From positions 1,889,279-1,953,278 of the forward strand of contig VZSE01002342.1 of the NCBI GenBank assembly GCA_013398275.1: 64,000 bases of DNA, read 5' to 3'. Source of the stretch: Promerops cafer (lineage: Eukaryota; Chordata; Aves; Passeriformes; Nectariniidae). The notes under the pieces are model-generated. The model did not search any database and was not told the DNA's origin. It worked only from the letters and a program-made list of their open reading frames with translations. The position numbers and the translations under genes were made by a program. Positions 1 to 11,789 of the stretch are shown here, piece after piece. How positions within the stretch are numbered: position 1 is the stretch's first letter; each line of letters begins with the position of its first letter.

Positions 1-2269
1 TAGGAAGAATAAGTATTATCCTTATACTGTAAAAAATATTCTTATAGAAAAGCCCTGATTTATGTAAAATTTATGTCATGGCATATAAGTAATACTTACA
101 TGATTTTGCAGATTACAACCCTCAGAAATAATGTGAGGTGGCTTGTAGTATTAAGACAAATAATTTCACCTTAGGAATATCACAGGAAAAGCACATGAAG
201 GAATACAGTTTTCCAACCCTACAGTTTCTTCAAACAGAAACAGATTAACTTCTTTAATACAACCTGATTTCTGTGCTATAATCCGATTTTGCCAGGGGAG
301 CAAACTAGTTATTAAAATCATTGAGGATTAGCTGTAGAGAAGATCTTGTTTAAAGAATCAAAGCCACAGCACCCAGTGCCCTGCAGAGCTCTTAACACTA
401 GTCACCCACAAGGATAAGAAAGACCAAGAGCAGAAACATCACACTGAGCAAACAGCTAAGCAGAACCTGACACCCAATGTAAGCACAGCATCAGAAGCCC
501 TGTTCATTATAGAGATTCTGAAGATAATTACAAACCTTCCCGATACTCCTTTCCATGAACTTCTGATCATTTGGATAATGAATATCTGGGGTTTTACTCT
601 ACTAGGACATTATACTATAATTAGGGCAAGCAGAGATCCAGCCATTATCTCCTGCCCAGAATAGCATATCACTATCACTCATATTTTCCATTTTGCTTTT
701 TGCTTCATTGGATTACCTCCAGCCCAGCCATTTTTACCTTTCTCTTTACCTTTCTCTTTTTTTGGAGGTGGGTTTGAGGGGAGCAGAAGAGGAAGAATTT
801 GCTCTGATTTAGTTTCTCTCCAGGAATCATAGCATTTTGTAGAGCAAGAGATTTTTAGACTGGTAAACCATAATCACCTGCTCTCTAATCACATATAGTT
901 TGGTCTAATAGAACAAGCAAGCAGGTTTCAAGGCAGTTGCTCCTTTGCTTGCAATGGTATATACACCAACAGAAAGCAAATTAGGGTAATAATTGATGAA
1001 TCTTTTCTTGCTAATCAAAGGCTGTCTGTGAAAACACTATGTTTTTAAAACTGACATGTCTCCATTTTTACCTCAAAAAAAAAAAGGACAATTGGAAAAA
1101 AAAATCAAGATAGGGCTAAAAGGAACTTCAAGGAACTTTGCTCAAACTTTGCAGCTGAACAGATTATTCCAGCAGCTGGGAATAGTCACACATTGCAAGC
1201 TTTCCTCTACCACATCAACAAATCAGTTTTTGGTCTGTGCTTGTGCAGAAGAGATGACACACCCTAGAAATGTAATATTCTGAGATAAAACATGCTATAG
1301 CAGCAGGTGTTCATCTTCCAGTGCTTCACAGGACAAACAATGAGAGGGGAGAGGGCTGACTCCAGCATGGATGGATCCCAGACGGCTTTTAATAGAAAAA
1401 TTTGTGAGTGGCCATGAGTCGTCTGCTGTGGATGAGCAGCTTCCTTAGGTCCATCACCTTTTCAGGGAGTACTCAAGGATATATAATGGATAAAGTGCAG
1501 TAGAACAGAAGAGTTGCCATTACCTGAATGGCAGTCTCATGTCTGCTACCGAAAGACTTTTGGGAAGAGGGTAAGTCCAAGCAGTCTACAGAAGAGATTA
1601 AATGCCTGTTAGAAGGCCTGTTATGGTAGTAGTTAGTGATCTCACTGATTTAGTTGAGTTATAATGACATTTGAAAGAGTGCATACTATTTGTGTACCAT
1701 CATACACATTCCACAGCAGCTAGAAGAGACTACAGATCACCTTGAGTAGCAGAAAACATGACAACAGAGGTAAAGAGAGGTTAAGTTCTTAGAATGGTTT
1801 GTCACGCAGATGTGCCCTGGTCTACTCCTCGACAAGGTAATGGACCTAGCTGCTCAAATTTTCTCAAAAGTCACTGGAAAAAATATCTTCATAGAAACAT
1901 GAATTAAGAAGATTACAGGAAATAGCAATTCTCTCCAGCATGCTTCACGTATTAGACTGTCCCACAATCAGCAGAGAGATTTCTCTAGGACTTGGGACTG
2001 ACCACAGTTTGCAATTTCCATCTCTCTAGCTCACAGAAAAAGAAAACACCCCTGCCCATCACACCTCTGCTCCAGATTATTTGGGCTGATCTCTGCTTGA
2101 CCAGCTGTTCTGCAGCCACTCTTCTACCTTTCTCTGCAGTCTGTATCTCTTTCCCCTTACTCAACAAAGAGATGGCCCCATAGCTCCCTCCCTGATAAAG
2201 TGCAGCTCCCTAATCTTGGTCCCGACTGCAGTGAAGATGCATCAAGAAAGCTCTAATAAGCCTCAGACC
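1..2269. other. AT-rich non-coding DNA
   Basis: No exon with paired splice sites and no recognisable repeat. If the leftward unit is CLOCK, this stretch would be intron between its leader and coding exons. Confidence 0.5.
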
Positions 2270-3125
2270 TTTAGCTGGACTACAGTGATTACACACTGGT
2301 GGAGTTCGCAGTCCTGAGGGATGTCAATCAGGTGAGCAGTAAAGTTAGGCCTCTGGAGCTAGCCAGTACGAACCCCAGGGAAACCGCCCTCAGGGCAACA
2401 GAGCTGGCAGATCTGTAAGGATGTCCTCCATAGAGCACAAGAGCTGATGATCTCCAGGCACAAGAGATAAGGCAAGGAGGGCAAGAGTCCAGCAAGGATG
2501 AGATAGGACTGCTGGTCAAACTAAAGGGCAAGACATAAATGCATCCCTCTACTCTGTCCCAGGACAGGTATCCTGGGAAGAGTAGAGGAATGCAGTCCAG
2601 TTGTGAAGGAATGGGATGAGGCCATGGTCAAGCTGGAGCTGAACTTGACAAGGGATGCAAAGAATAAGAACAACAACATCCATAGGTATATTAACCAGAG
2701 AAGGAAGGTCAAAGAAGGTGTACACACCCACTAAACAAGGCTGGTAAACCGGTAACAACAGATGAGGAGAAGGCGAAGGTACTCAACAACTTTTTTGCTT
2801 CAGTCTCGGCTTGCAACCTCTCTTCCCACACTTCTAAAATGGATAGACTGCAAGACAGAAACTAGAGGAACAAAGTCCCTCCCACTGTAAGGGAAGATCA
2901 GATTCATGATCACCTGAGGAACCTGATCATACCTAAGTCCACAACACCTGATAAGATGCATCCCAGAGTCCTGAGGGAATTGGTTGATGTATTTGCACAG
3001 CCGTTCTCCATAATACTTGAAAAGTCATGGTAATCAAGCTAAGTTCCAGGTGACTGGAAAAAGGGAAACATTGAAACCAGATGATCTTTATGGTGCCTTC
3101 CAACCTAAACTATTTTATGATACAT
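2270..3125 (+). mobile_element. CR1 LINE fragment, plus orientation
   Basis: Degraded CR1 ORF2 linker and N-terminal reverse transcriptase region: translations with stops include EEKAKVLNNFFASVSA and DKMHPRVLRELVD, then FSIILEKSW and VPGDWKKGNI. It ends with the CR1 3' motif (GATCTTTATGGTGCCTTCCA). The catalytic half of the reverse transcriptase is missing: sequence jumps from the VPGDWKKGNI block to the 3' terminus. Inactive. Confidence 0.85.
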
Positions 3126-5711
3126 TCGAACCTGGCCCACACTTGTCCAGGTACCCCAGTGATCTGGTCTCTGACTCACCAAACTGACTTCTCAAAACAT
3201 CCTCAAACCTGCCAACTCACCAGGAATTCCCTAGCAATCTGGGCTCTTTGCTGGAGCCTGGCTTCCCTCCAGCTCCCTGGGGGTGACCAGGAAAGCACTC
3301 AGCAGGTTGCCAGGTGTCTAATAATTGGTCCTTGGCTGTGGGGTGCTGACGCACTTACCAGGCTTTTTTCCCCTCCATCCCTTTCCAGGCTGCCTGTATT
3401 ATCTTCGCGTTCCAAGATTCCAACTAACTACATTTACAAACACCTGAGATGTTGTTTATGTGCCTGCATCAAATTACTAACAAAGATACTAAAAGAATGT
3501 GATACAATACAAATTTTCAGAGTCATCGATGAACAAGCTCCCCAAATCAGAAAAACAAAAAGGACAATAAAAAATAGTCCAAATCCAAGTTTCTAACATA
3601 AATTTGAAAGGCAGCATTTAATAACCTAGCCATCAGAACCAGCTGTTATTCTTCTGTAGTCTCATTTAAAATATTTTCTCAGTCATTTGTATACACAGTT
3701 CCTTACAGGAGATTCCCTTCCTTCAATAACAAAGCTGTTAGAGTGAGTGGCAGAAATGTTTCCAAATCATGTGCAACTAGTCTGTACAAAAAAAGACAGT
3801 GGCTACATGTTACGATCCCACTTGCTGCCATTTTTTTAAGGCCCCACCGTTCCTTGGCGCACCCCTTTAGCTCCAGCCACACACTGAAGCAGACTTGTGA
3901 AATTATGTGTTTAAAAGAACACACATATCACACAATCTTAATAAGAACAAAATAATGAAGATTATATTTTAAAAGTGTGGCTCCATCTACCTTTGAAAAT
4001 TGGCACAGCTAAGAAACAGTACCCCTCTATAAAGAGTATGAAAATCTTAGCTACATCTCCCACTCCTTATTCTGTAACACAGTACCCTGGATTAGACTTG
4101 AGTATGTGTTGTGTTTGCACATCTAAAATACAATATATATTTCATAATCAAGTCTGGCTTAAAAGTACACCTACTGTCTCTTTAAATGGTGCTTAACACA
4201 AAACCAGTACTTCACAACTGGAGTTTAGGTCAAGAGCAGCTAATTACTAACCTGTTAGTGCTACAATTCAAAACTGAAAACTTTCAAACCCCTGTGTAAA
4301 TCTCCATTCCCATTAATGGAATTCTGGGAAGATACAACCTGCAGTCAGCAAAGCCAGCTGAAGAACAGATCCTAAATTAAAGCTCACTGTGCTGACAAAA
4401 AAAGTGCTACAGATGGTGTAAAATCTGCAGTCTGTTATTCTCTAATAGGACCCATCTAAACTTGGTACATTTCACAATGAACAAATAAAACCAAGCTTCC
4501 TTCTTCCAGCCTCTTAGATGGAACTGAGAAGATAAGACAATTGATAAGTTTTTTTCAGAAGTTCGAAAGGTGAAAAAATTCCACACACACATTCTAAAGT
4601 TTAAATTTCCATTGAATATTACAACTATCCCATAAAATTATTTACTACACACAAATCAATTTTTTTCCTACAGAATAAAGTTACCAGACAATAAAAAAAT
4701 CTTCACTTGATGATTTCTTAATATTAACAGAAATTTAAAGAAAAAACTTTAAAATACAGTACCAAGATATCTATCCTGGAGTTAAAAAAACTTTGAAATA
4801 ATTAATCCAATTAGAAATGTGCATATTTATGAAACTGAACATTATGACCTTTAGATGTTTTGTACCAGACTCAAGCGTTAGTTTAACAACCCATTTTTCT
4901 AAAATGGTTTGTCACATTTTCATCAAAGCAAAATATACTACAAGGAATCCTAACAAATCAAACCAAAGAAGAAAAATTTATTAAACATTTTATTCCTATA
5001 CTGGAAAATAAACATGATAATTCACCAAGAAATGAGACAGATCAAAGAGTCAACCACTGGTTTTCCTCTACTCCTCTACAATAATAAAAGGGAAGAATGA
5101 CTAGATACAGAAAGTCAACTACTTTCTGAAAACTGTCCTGGAGAAAATTAATTATCAATTTCAAGGGACATATTATTACACATTCAAAGCAAGATAACAC
5201 CAAGGACATTCTTCTTCCATTCCATGCAAAATTTCTTTTTGGTGTTGATACAAATGCAGGATTAAGTTTAGAAGATGAGACTTTATCGTTGTTATGATTA
5301 CTGCAACAACACTCAGCTATCCAACCTCAATTACGCTTCCTGAAATACATGAACCTACACATTACATGAGCACTTCAACTGCCAGACTTTTAGCATGCAG
5401 ATATGTCTTAAAAGGTGGGAAAGGAAACTAAGATGAGATGATGAAATTCACACAAATGAATCTTGCTGTAATTCTATCCTAGATCAGAAAAAAACCATCC
5501 AATGAAGATTTAATAGCTTTTAGATTCAAATGAACACTTGCACTTTTTACATAAAGAATTCTGACTAATCAAGAGAAAATGTCAGTCAAAATTTCCTGCT
5601 CTGCTCTCATTATGCCATTCTAAAACTTTCAGAAATCAAGAAAGTCAACAGTTGGCCAAAAGGGTCTGTAAGAAGCTATGCAAATTATTTCTGCACCCAG
5701 TCCCTTTATCA
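3126..5711. other. non-coding DNA between two CR1 copies
   Basis: A 171-codon plus-strand frame (3081-3596) starts in CR1 and continues through a slightly GC-richer patch (3130-3420), without codon bias or splice sites. The rest is AT-rich and featureless. Confidence 0.5.
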
Positions 5712-7410
5712 CAGAATCATAGAAAGAGTCAGGCTGGGAGGGACCACAGTGGTCATCCCATCCAACCTCCCTGCTCAAGCAGGGTCGTCCTAAAGCACAG
5801 GGCACCAGGTTGTGTCCAGACGGTTCCTGAGTACTTCCAGTGAGGGAGACTCCACAGACTCTCTGGAAATCTGTTCCTATGCTCGTTCACCTGCACAGTA
5901 AAGAAGTTCTTCCTCTTCAGGTGGAACCTCCTGTGCATCAGTTTCTGCCCATTGCCTCTTGTGCTACTGCTTGGCAACACTGAGAAGAGCCTGGATCCAT
6001 CCTCTCGGCACTCTCCCTGCAGATACTTACATACATGCATAATGTCCCCTCTCAGCTCTCTCTTCTCCAGGCTGAACAGGCCCAGCTCCCTCAGCCTTTC
6101 CTCACAAGAGAGATGCCCCAATCCCTTACTCATCTTTGTTGCCCTCCACTGGACCTGCTCCAGGAGCTCCATGTCTCTCCTGTCCTGAGGAGCCCAGAGC
6201 TGCACACAGCACTCCTGATGTGGCCTCACCAGGGCTGAGTAGAGGGGCAGGATCACCTCCCTCAGCCTGCTGGCAATGTTGTCCCCAATGCACCTTAGGA
6301 CACCATTGGCCTTCTCATCCGCATGGGCTCACTGGTGGCTCATGGACAGTTGGTTGTCCACCAGAACCCCGAGGTCCTTCCCTGTGCAGCTGCTTTCCAG
6401 CAGGTCAATCCCCAGCCTGTGCTGGTGCATGGGGTTACTCCTCCCCAGGTGCACGACCCTGCACTTGCCTTCACTGAATTTCCTTTCTGCCCATCTCTCC
6501 AGCCTGTCGAGGCCCTTCTGAAGGGCTTCACAGCACTCTGGGGTATTGGCTGCTCCTCCCAGCTTTGTGACACCAGTGAACTTGCTGAGGATGTCTCTGC
6601 CCCTTCATCCAAGTCATAAATGAATAAGCTAAACAATTCCCAATATTGAATTGTGGGGGATACTACCAGTGTCAGGCCTCCAACAGTGGTGTCCACTAGC
6701 TCCCTCAGCACTTGTTGATGCAATCCATCAGGGCCTATGGACTTGTGAATGTTCAGTTTACCTGGGTGTTCTCTAACCCAATCCTCCTTGACATCCTTGA
6801 AGGAAAGTCTTCCTTCCAACATTCCTTTACCCTGGTCTCCTGAGTCAGATATTCCAGAGTGCTGCACTTGTCAATGAAGACCAACGCAAAGAAAGCGTTC
6901 AGTGTCTCCACCTTCTCTGCATCCTCTGTCACCAGGGTCCCCTTCCATTTAGTAAGAGGCCCTCATTATCTTACATTTTTCTTTTGTTATTTATGTATTT
7001 GAAGAAGCCCTTCTTGTTGTCCTTGACATCCTCAATCAGGTTTAATTCCAGGTGGGTCTTGGCCCCTCCTGTCTTGTTTCTACTTTGACAAGCACTCTGT
7101 ATTGATTCCAAGCAGTCTGCCCCTGCTTCCATCTCCTGTGTATTTCCTGATTACACTTGAAAAATGACAGCAGTTTTTTGTTCATTCATGCAGGTCTCCT
7201 GCCCCCTTTGTCCAACTTCTTGCTCATTGTTCTTGAGCCTTAAAGGAGTCATGCTTGAATAGCAACCAGCTCTCTTGGACTCCCGTTCCCATGGGATTCT
7301 TTCAAGAAGATCCCTGAAGAGGCAAAAGTTATCTCTCCTGAAGTCTATGGCTGTAATCTTACTTGCTGCCCTGCTTCATCCTCGCCCTTTACAGTCCATA
7401 AAGGATATAG
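5712..7410 (-). mobile_element. CR1 LINE, minus orientation, long but internally deleted
   Basis: The 3' end lies at about 5712 (CACAGAATCATAGAAAGAGT on the plus strand). Minus-strand frames read the end of CR1 reverse transcriptase, e.g. KDLGVLVDNQLSMSHQ, ILPLYSALVRPHQE and LRELGLFSLEKREL; a surviving 167-codon frame covers 6256-5753. Further 5' come HKSIGPDGLHQQVLREL and the linker region to about 7410. Near 6660-6700 the sequence passes from the N-terminal domain directly to FIYDLDEG, so the RT core is deleted. Stops make it inactive. Confidence 0.9.
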
Positions 7411-9289
7411 TTTATGAGTTTTAAATCAGTTTTAAGGGACATCAAATTATTTTATATCATCAACTTATTCCTTTAACATACAATTATCTAGCACATCCAG
7501 AAACATCTTACTGCTTCTCAGTTATGCCCACATGAAAAAGTGATGGAGGGGTCAGAGGGGAACTGGCACACCAGTTCCAGACAACTAAATAAAATGACAG
7601 ACAACTAAACAAAATTAACTCAAGGGACTTTTGTAGGTGGTTTTGTTTTGTTGGGGGTTTTCTGCTTGTTTTGTTTTGCCCTTTTTTCTTTAGTTGGTTG
7701 GTTTTCTTTAAACAGGAGATAAAGACTTATTCCTAACTCGTGGTCAGGGTATTTACGTAGAATGTAGGGAAAGTAAGACTAAGTACTTCCTCTGAATCTG
7801 TCCACAGATGAAGAATTACCACATGAAAGATAGTAAGAGTAATACACACAGACCACACAGGTAACTACAAGGCTACAGAGACCAGGCACTTCACGTCCTA
7901 ACAGCTACTTATGTTTGTAAGCACTTTTACCAATCTCCTTTGATCAAGCCAGAAGTTTGTGTAATGTTAGCCTTTCATTATTACTCTGACCACTCATTTC
8001 CATGGCCACATTAAATTCCCTCTCTTCAGCTAGCATTAATATGTGATCAGTCAACAGAGCCTAAAACTAGTCCAGCCCCAAATTAAACCAAACACTGTTC
8101 ATTCAGCTAAATCAACTACATTTGTTTCACCATATGACTGCTTAAAAGCTGTGTTGGCACAGGGGGAGAAGAAGCAGCAAATCACCAGGTTAGACATCTT
8201 TTTGCAGAAGTGGCATTTCATGCTGACCTACACCATGCGTTAAATCACAACCAGAGAGCAAAATTAGCAAACACAAGATTCAAATTTGTGCTCAAAGAAA
8301 TGAACATTGTAGTTTCTACTTGAGAAGCCTGCATCATATTTGAAGGAACCATCTTTACTCTCCCATGTGCTGTTGCCTCTCACATGACAATCCATGACAA
8401 ATTAAACTTCTGGGCAGAATGCGACTTATATACTGATCCAGACTCACAGATCAGCTTCTGGATATGAAAACAAACCCAGAACTCAGCCTTACAGTCAATG
8501 GGAATCTCAAGCAAAATGTAAATATATATACCTGATGTGTTGTTTAGTTGTCAACCTATTTATCAAACAGCATGTTAACTAGCATCAACTTGGATGGTTT
8601 TAGGATGATCCTCAGTACAGATACTGAGGAATATCCTATACAAGGATATTCCTCTAAATTAATAGTCTGAAACTAAGAAAACTTGATGAATGATTTATAT
8701 CAACAGCAGCTATTTGTAACACTTACAATTGTACAGGTATACCAAATGGACATAATTTAAAAGAAAAAACTGACAACAGTTCCTAACACCAAAACTCAAG
8801 AATATATGACAGGTGTTTCAGAAAGCTAGTATTTTATCTGAAACTTAATTATCTGTATCACACAGAAATGCATATATGTAAGTAAAACACTCCAAAAAAT
8901 ATTTAGTGCTAGTCATCGCTTTATTTTTTACAAGTTGATTGCACAATCCATGATTTGTGCGGCTGTGGAAGTGCTTCTGGTGCCTAAATTTCCCAGCATG
9001 GGTGATTCATGCACAGCTAAATTATTCTGCAAAGCTTTTGTGAAGAGTGGACTGTTTGCCTGCCTGAAAAATGGAGTAGGCAGTGTACTCTACTGGAAAG
9101 CACCTTCAAAAAGAAAGAAGTGAGACTTTACATTTCCATAAAATGAGACAGTTGGAAAATTTGAAGCTACAACACTGAAGTGCAGTCCAAGTCAAAAATT
9201 ACCAAACAAGCAGCTCCTCCTCCCTACCTCCACCCACCACTTTCCCCAGAAGTCCTGCACATCATTTTGGAGACCACAGAGTGGTAACT
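7411..9289. other. non-coding DNA with a paired hairpin
   Basis: T/G-rich simple sequence at 7635-7705 and two overlapping inverted repeats at 8609-8654. No supported gene. Confidence 0.5.
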
Positions 9290-10290
9290 AAAAGAAAATG
9301 AATGAGGTAGCTGAAAAAAGAACAAAACAAAACATGGAAAGCACTTGGGGATGGTCATTTCAGTGTATTTCCACTGTAAGAGAAGAGCAGGTTTGGGAGC
9401 ACTTGATGAAACTGAATAGCCACAAGTCTATGGGACCTGATGAGATGATGTTGCCATGCCACTCTCCATCATATTTGAAAAGCCATGGCAGTCAGACAAA
9501 AATCCTGTTGACTGGAAAAACAGAAACATCAGTCTTACTTCTAAAAACACAGAGAAATTAAGATCTGGGGAACCATGGAACAATGAGCCTCACCTCTGTG
9601 TCTGGGAAGATCATGGAAGCAATTTTAAGGTACATACAACACAAGGAGGTGATCAGAGACAGCCAGCACAGCTTTACTAAGGGCAAATCGTGCCTGACCA
9701 ATCTGGTGGCCTTCTATGATGGAGCAACAGCTGACAAGGTTAAGACCAACCAAAGTCATCTAACTAGACTTCTGTAAGGTTTTTGACATGGTCCCACACA
9801 AGATTCTTTCTGCCAAATCAGAGAGGCATAGGTGTAAATGGTGGACTATTGGAGGGAAAACTAACTGGGTGAATGGACACCGTCAGAGAGCTGTGGTCAA
9901 TGACTCTATGTCCAGATGAAGGCCAGTGACAACGGGTGACTGCATCCAGCTCTAGGATCCTCAACACAAGAAAGACATGGACCTGTTAGAGTAGGCCCAG
10001 ACATGATCAGAGGACTGGAGCACCTCTCCTATTGAAGACAGGCTGAGAGAGCTGAGGTTCTTCAGCCTGAAGCACAGAAGACCCCACAGAAACCTCACTG
10101 CAGCCTTCCAGTACTTGAAGGGGGCTTTTAAAAAAGAGGGAGAGCAACTTTTTACACAAGCAGATACAGAACAAGGAGGAACAGTTTAAAACTGAAAGAG
10201 CAAAGATTAGATGTTAGGAAGAAATTTTTTATTCAGAGGGTGCTGAGGCACTGAACAGGTGGCATTTAGTCTCACTGGACTTGCTCAGGT
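9290..10290 (+). mobile_element. CR1 LINE fragment, plus orientation
   Basis: Contains HKSMGPDEM, SMTLTSVSGKIMEAILRYIQ-like blocks with one frameshift, DSQHSFTKGKSCLTNLVAFYD and DFCKVFDMVPHK-like text, then a jump to the CR1 3' region (GAGGTTCTTCAGCCTGAAG). The last part of the 3' end is absent. Inactive remnant. Confidence 0.88.
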
Positions 10291-11716
10291 AGAAAAGATG
10301 ATACATTTTTGTAACAAGAGAGACAGTGCTGCATGAACTAAACAGAAACAGCAATGCAGCGATAGGAAAAAGTATATAAAATCAACTCCAAATTTAATTT
10401 TCACTCTGCATATATTCTTATATGGAAATAAAGGCAGAGTACCTTTACTTAATTCAAACATTAGAGTACTGAACACACCTGAATTTCTGAATGTTCAGGA
10501 AACAAAGCTCAAAGAAAAATTATAGTTTAAAGAAACACTGTAACATTTAGCATTTTTTAACATTCTGTGTTTCTAAAACATTATCTATTTATGTAGATAA
10601 CAAATTTTCCCAATTTTTCTTTATTCTCCTGTGCAGTAGAAGTATGCATTCCCTCCTCTGAAACTTTCAGAGCTTGTGCTAAGTCCAGAAATCTACTGAA
10701 ATCACCTTCTGAGGGTCACCAAAGAAACAGCGAAAGACAAACAACAAACAAATTCCTTCTTCTCACATATCAGTATCATCTTCAAAATATTGGCTCAAAT
10801 CAATTTAACTGTACATTAAGTTATTGATTATTATGATAATATTATTCTGGGAGTTTTTATAACTAAGGCTTTCAATACCTTGCAGACAAATTCAATGTTC
10901 ATAGCAAAATTCTGTCATGTGTCTCCTATTCTTTCAAAAATATTTTAAGATCATGATATTGACTGAAAGACAAAACGTATCAGGAAATTCTACACCAAGC
11001 TCTTATTAACTTTGCAGCTACAATATTTAAGGTAAGAATTTTCAAGATTAGATTACGAGTAGGGAAAAAGTCACAAATTCAGCTCCTTTTTGTATTTTTG
11101 TATTTTTGAAATTCAGATTCTATACTGACACCCCATATAAACCCAATAAAGTTTCAAATGAGTCCTCAAAGTTATTTCTGTGAGAACTATTAGTCCTTTT
11201 TACCATCTGTAATACTCAACAAAAAAAATCGTATCAGCTACTTAGGATCACATTTGCTACATTTGTGTGACTTTAAACTCCCTTCCTCAGTGTTAATTTT
11301 TATCTTCTACAATTGTCAAGTTTTTCCTTCACAGAACAATCAGACCACATTATTTCTATGTACCAAGACACATGTTTCAGAGTGCTTACTTCCTGCCCCT
11401 CAAAGTCTTCTCTGCACTCTTGAGATCCCAACATTAAGGAAACTTCCCTGTCTGACCATCCAGGGGCCACTCTGGCAGTCACTGCCACCATCAGAGACTT
11501 TCCCTGCTCGGATGAGGCCCTTCACACTGGGTGGTTCTCTATCACTCATTTGGCTGTTTCCTCACTTAATTAACAAAACCTGACTCAGATCATCCAGCAC
11601 TTAAGTCCCTAAAAGCAACACTAAGAAACAATTATAAAAGTATTATAGCAATTTCAATTTAAAATTAATGTATCAGTTATCAGGAATCAGGTTTTATTTA
11701 ACTCCCTTCTGCTCAC

Positions 11717-11789
11717 CACATTGCGAACGGTTTCAAAGACTCGGATCTTGCTACTGGCCTACGAAACACTGGTATTGAGGAACGGGATA
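11717..11789 (-). CDS. candidate exon D of an unidentified minus-strand gene
   Basis: 73 nt between acceptor TAACTTTCAG and donor GTG/GTGAGC, with several CpGs in an AT-rich setting, which suggests constraint. The only open frame is in phase with exon C and reads SRSSIPVFRRPVARSESL. It ends in phase 2; no further exon could be assigned to the left. Function unknown. Confidence 0.45.

Noticed and set aside
3081..3596. 171-codon plus-strand frame
   Set aside because: Begins in the CR1 3' end, lacks splice signals or recognisable domains, and overlaps ordinary AT-rich sequence.
5753..6256. 167-codon minus-strand frame as a host gene
   Set aside because: It is the C-terminal remnant of CR1 reverse transcriptase.
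11300..11491. Possible extra exon downstream of exon D (GTAAGC donor near 11391)
   Set aside because: No acceptor with a pyrimidine tract, and phase with exon D could not be made convincing.
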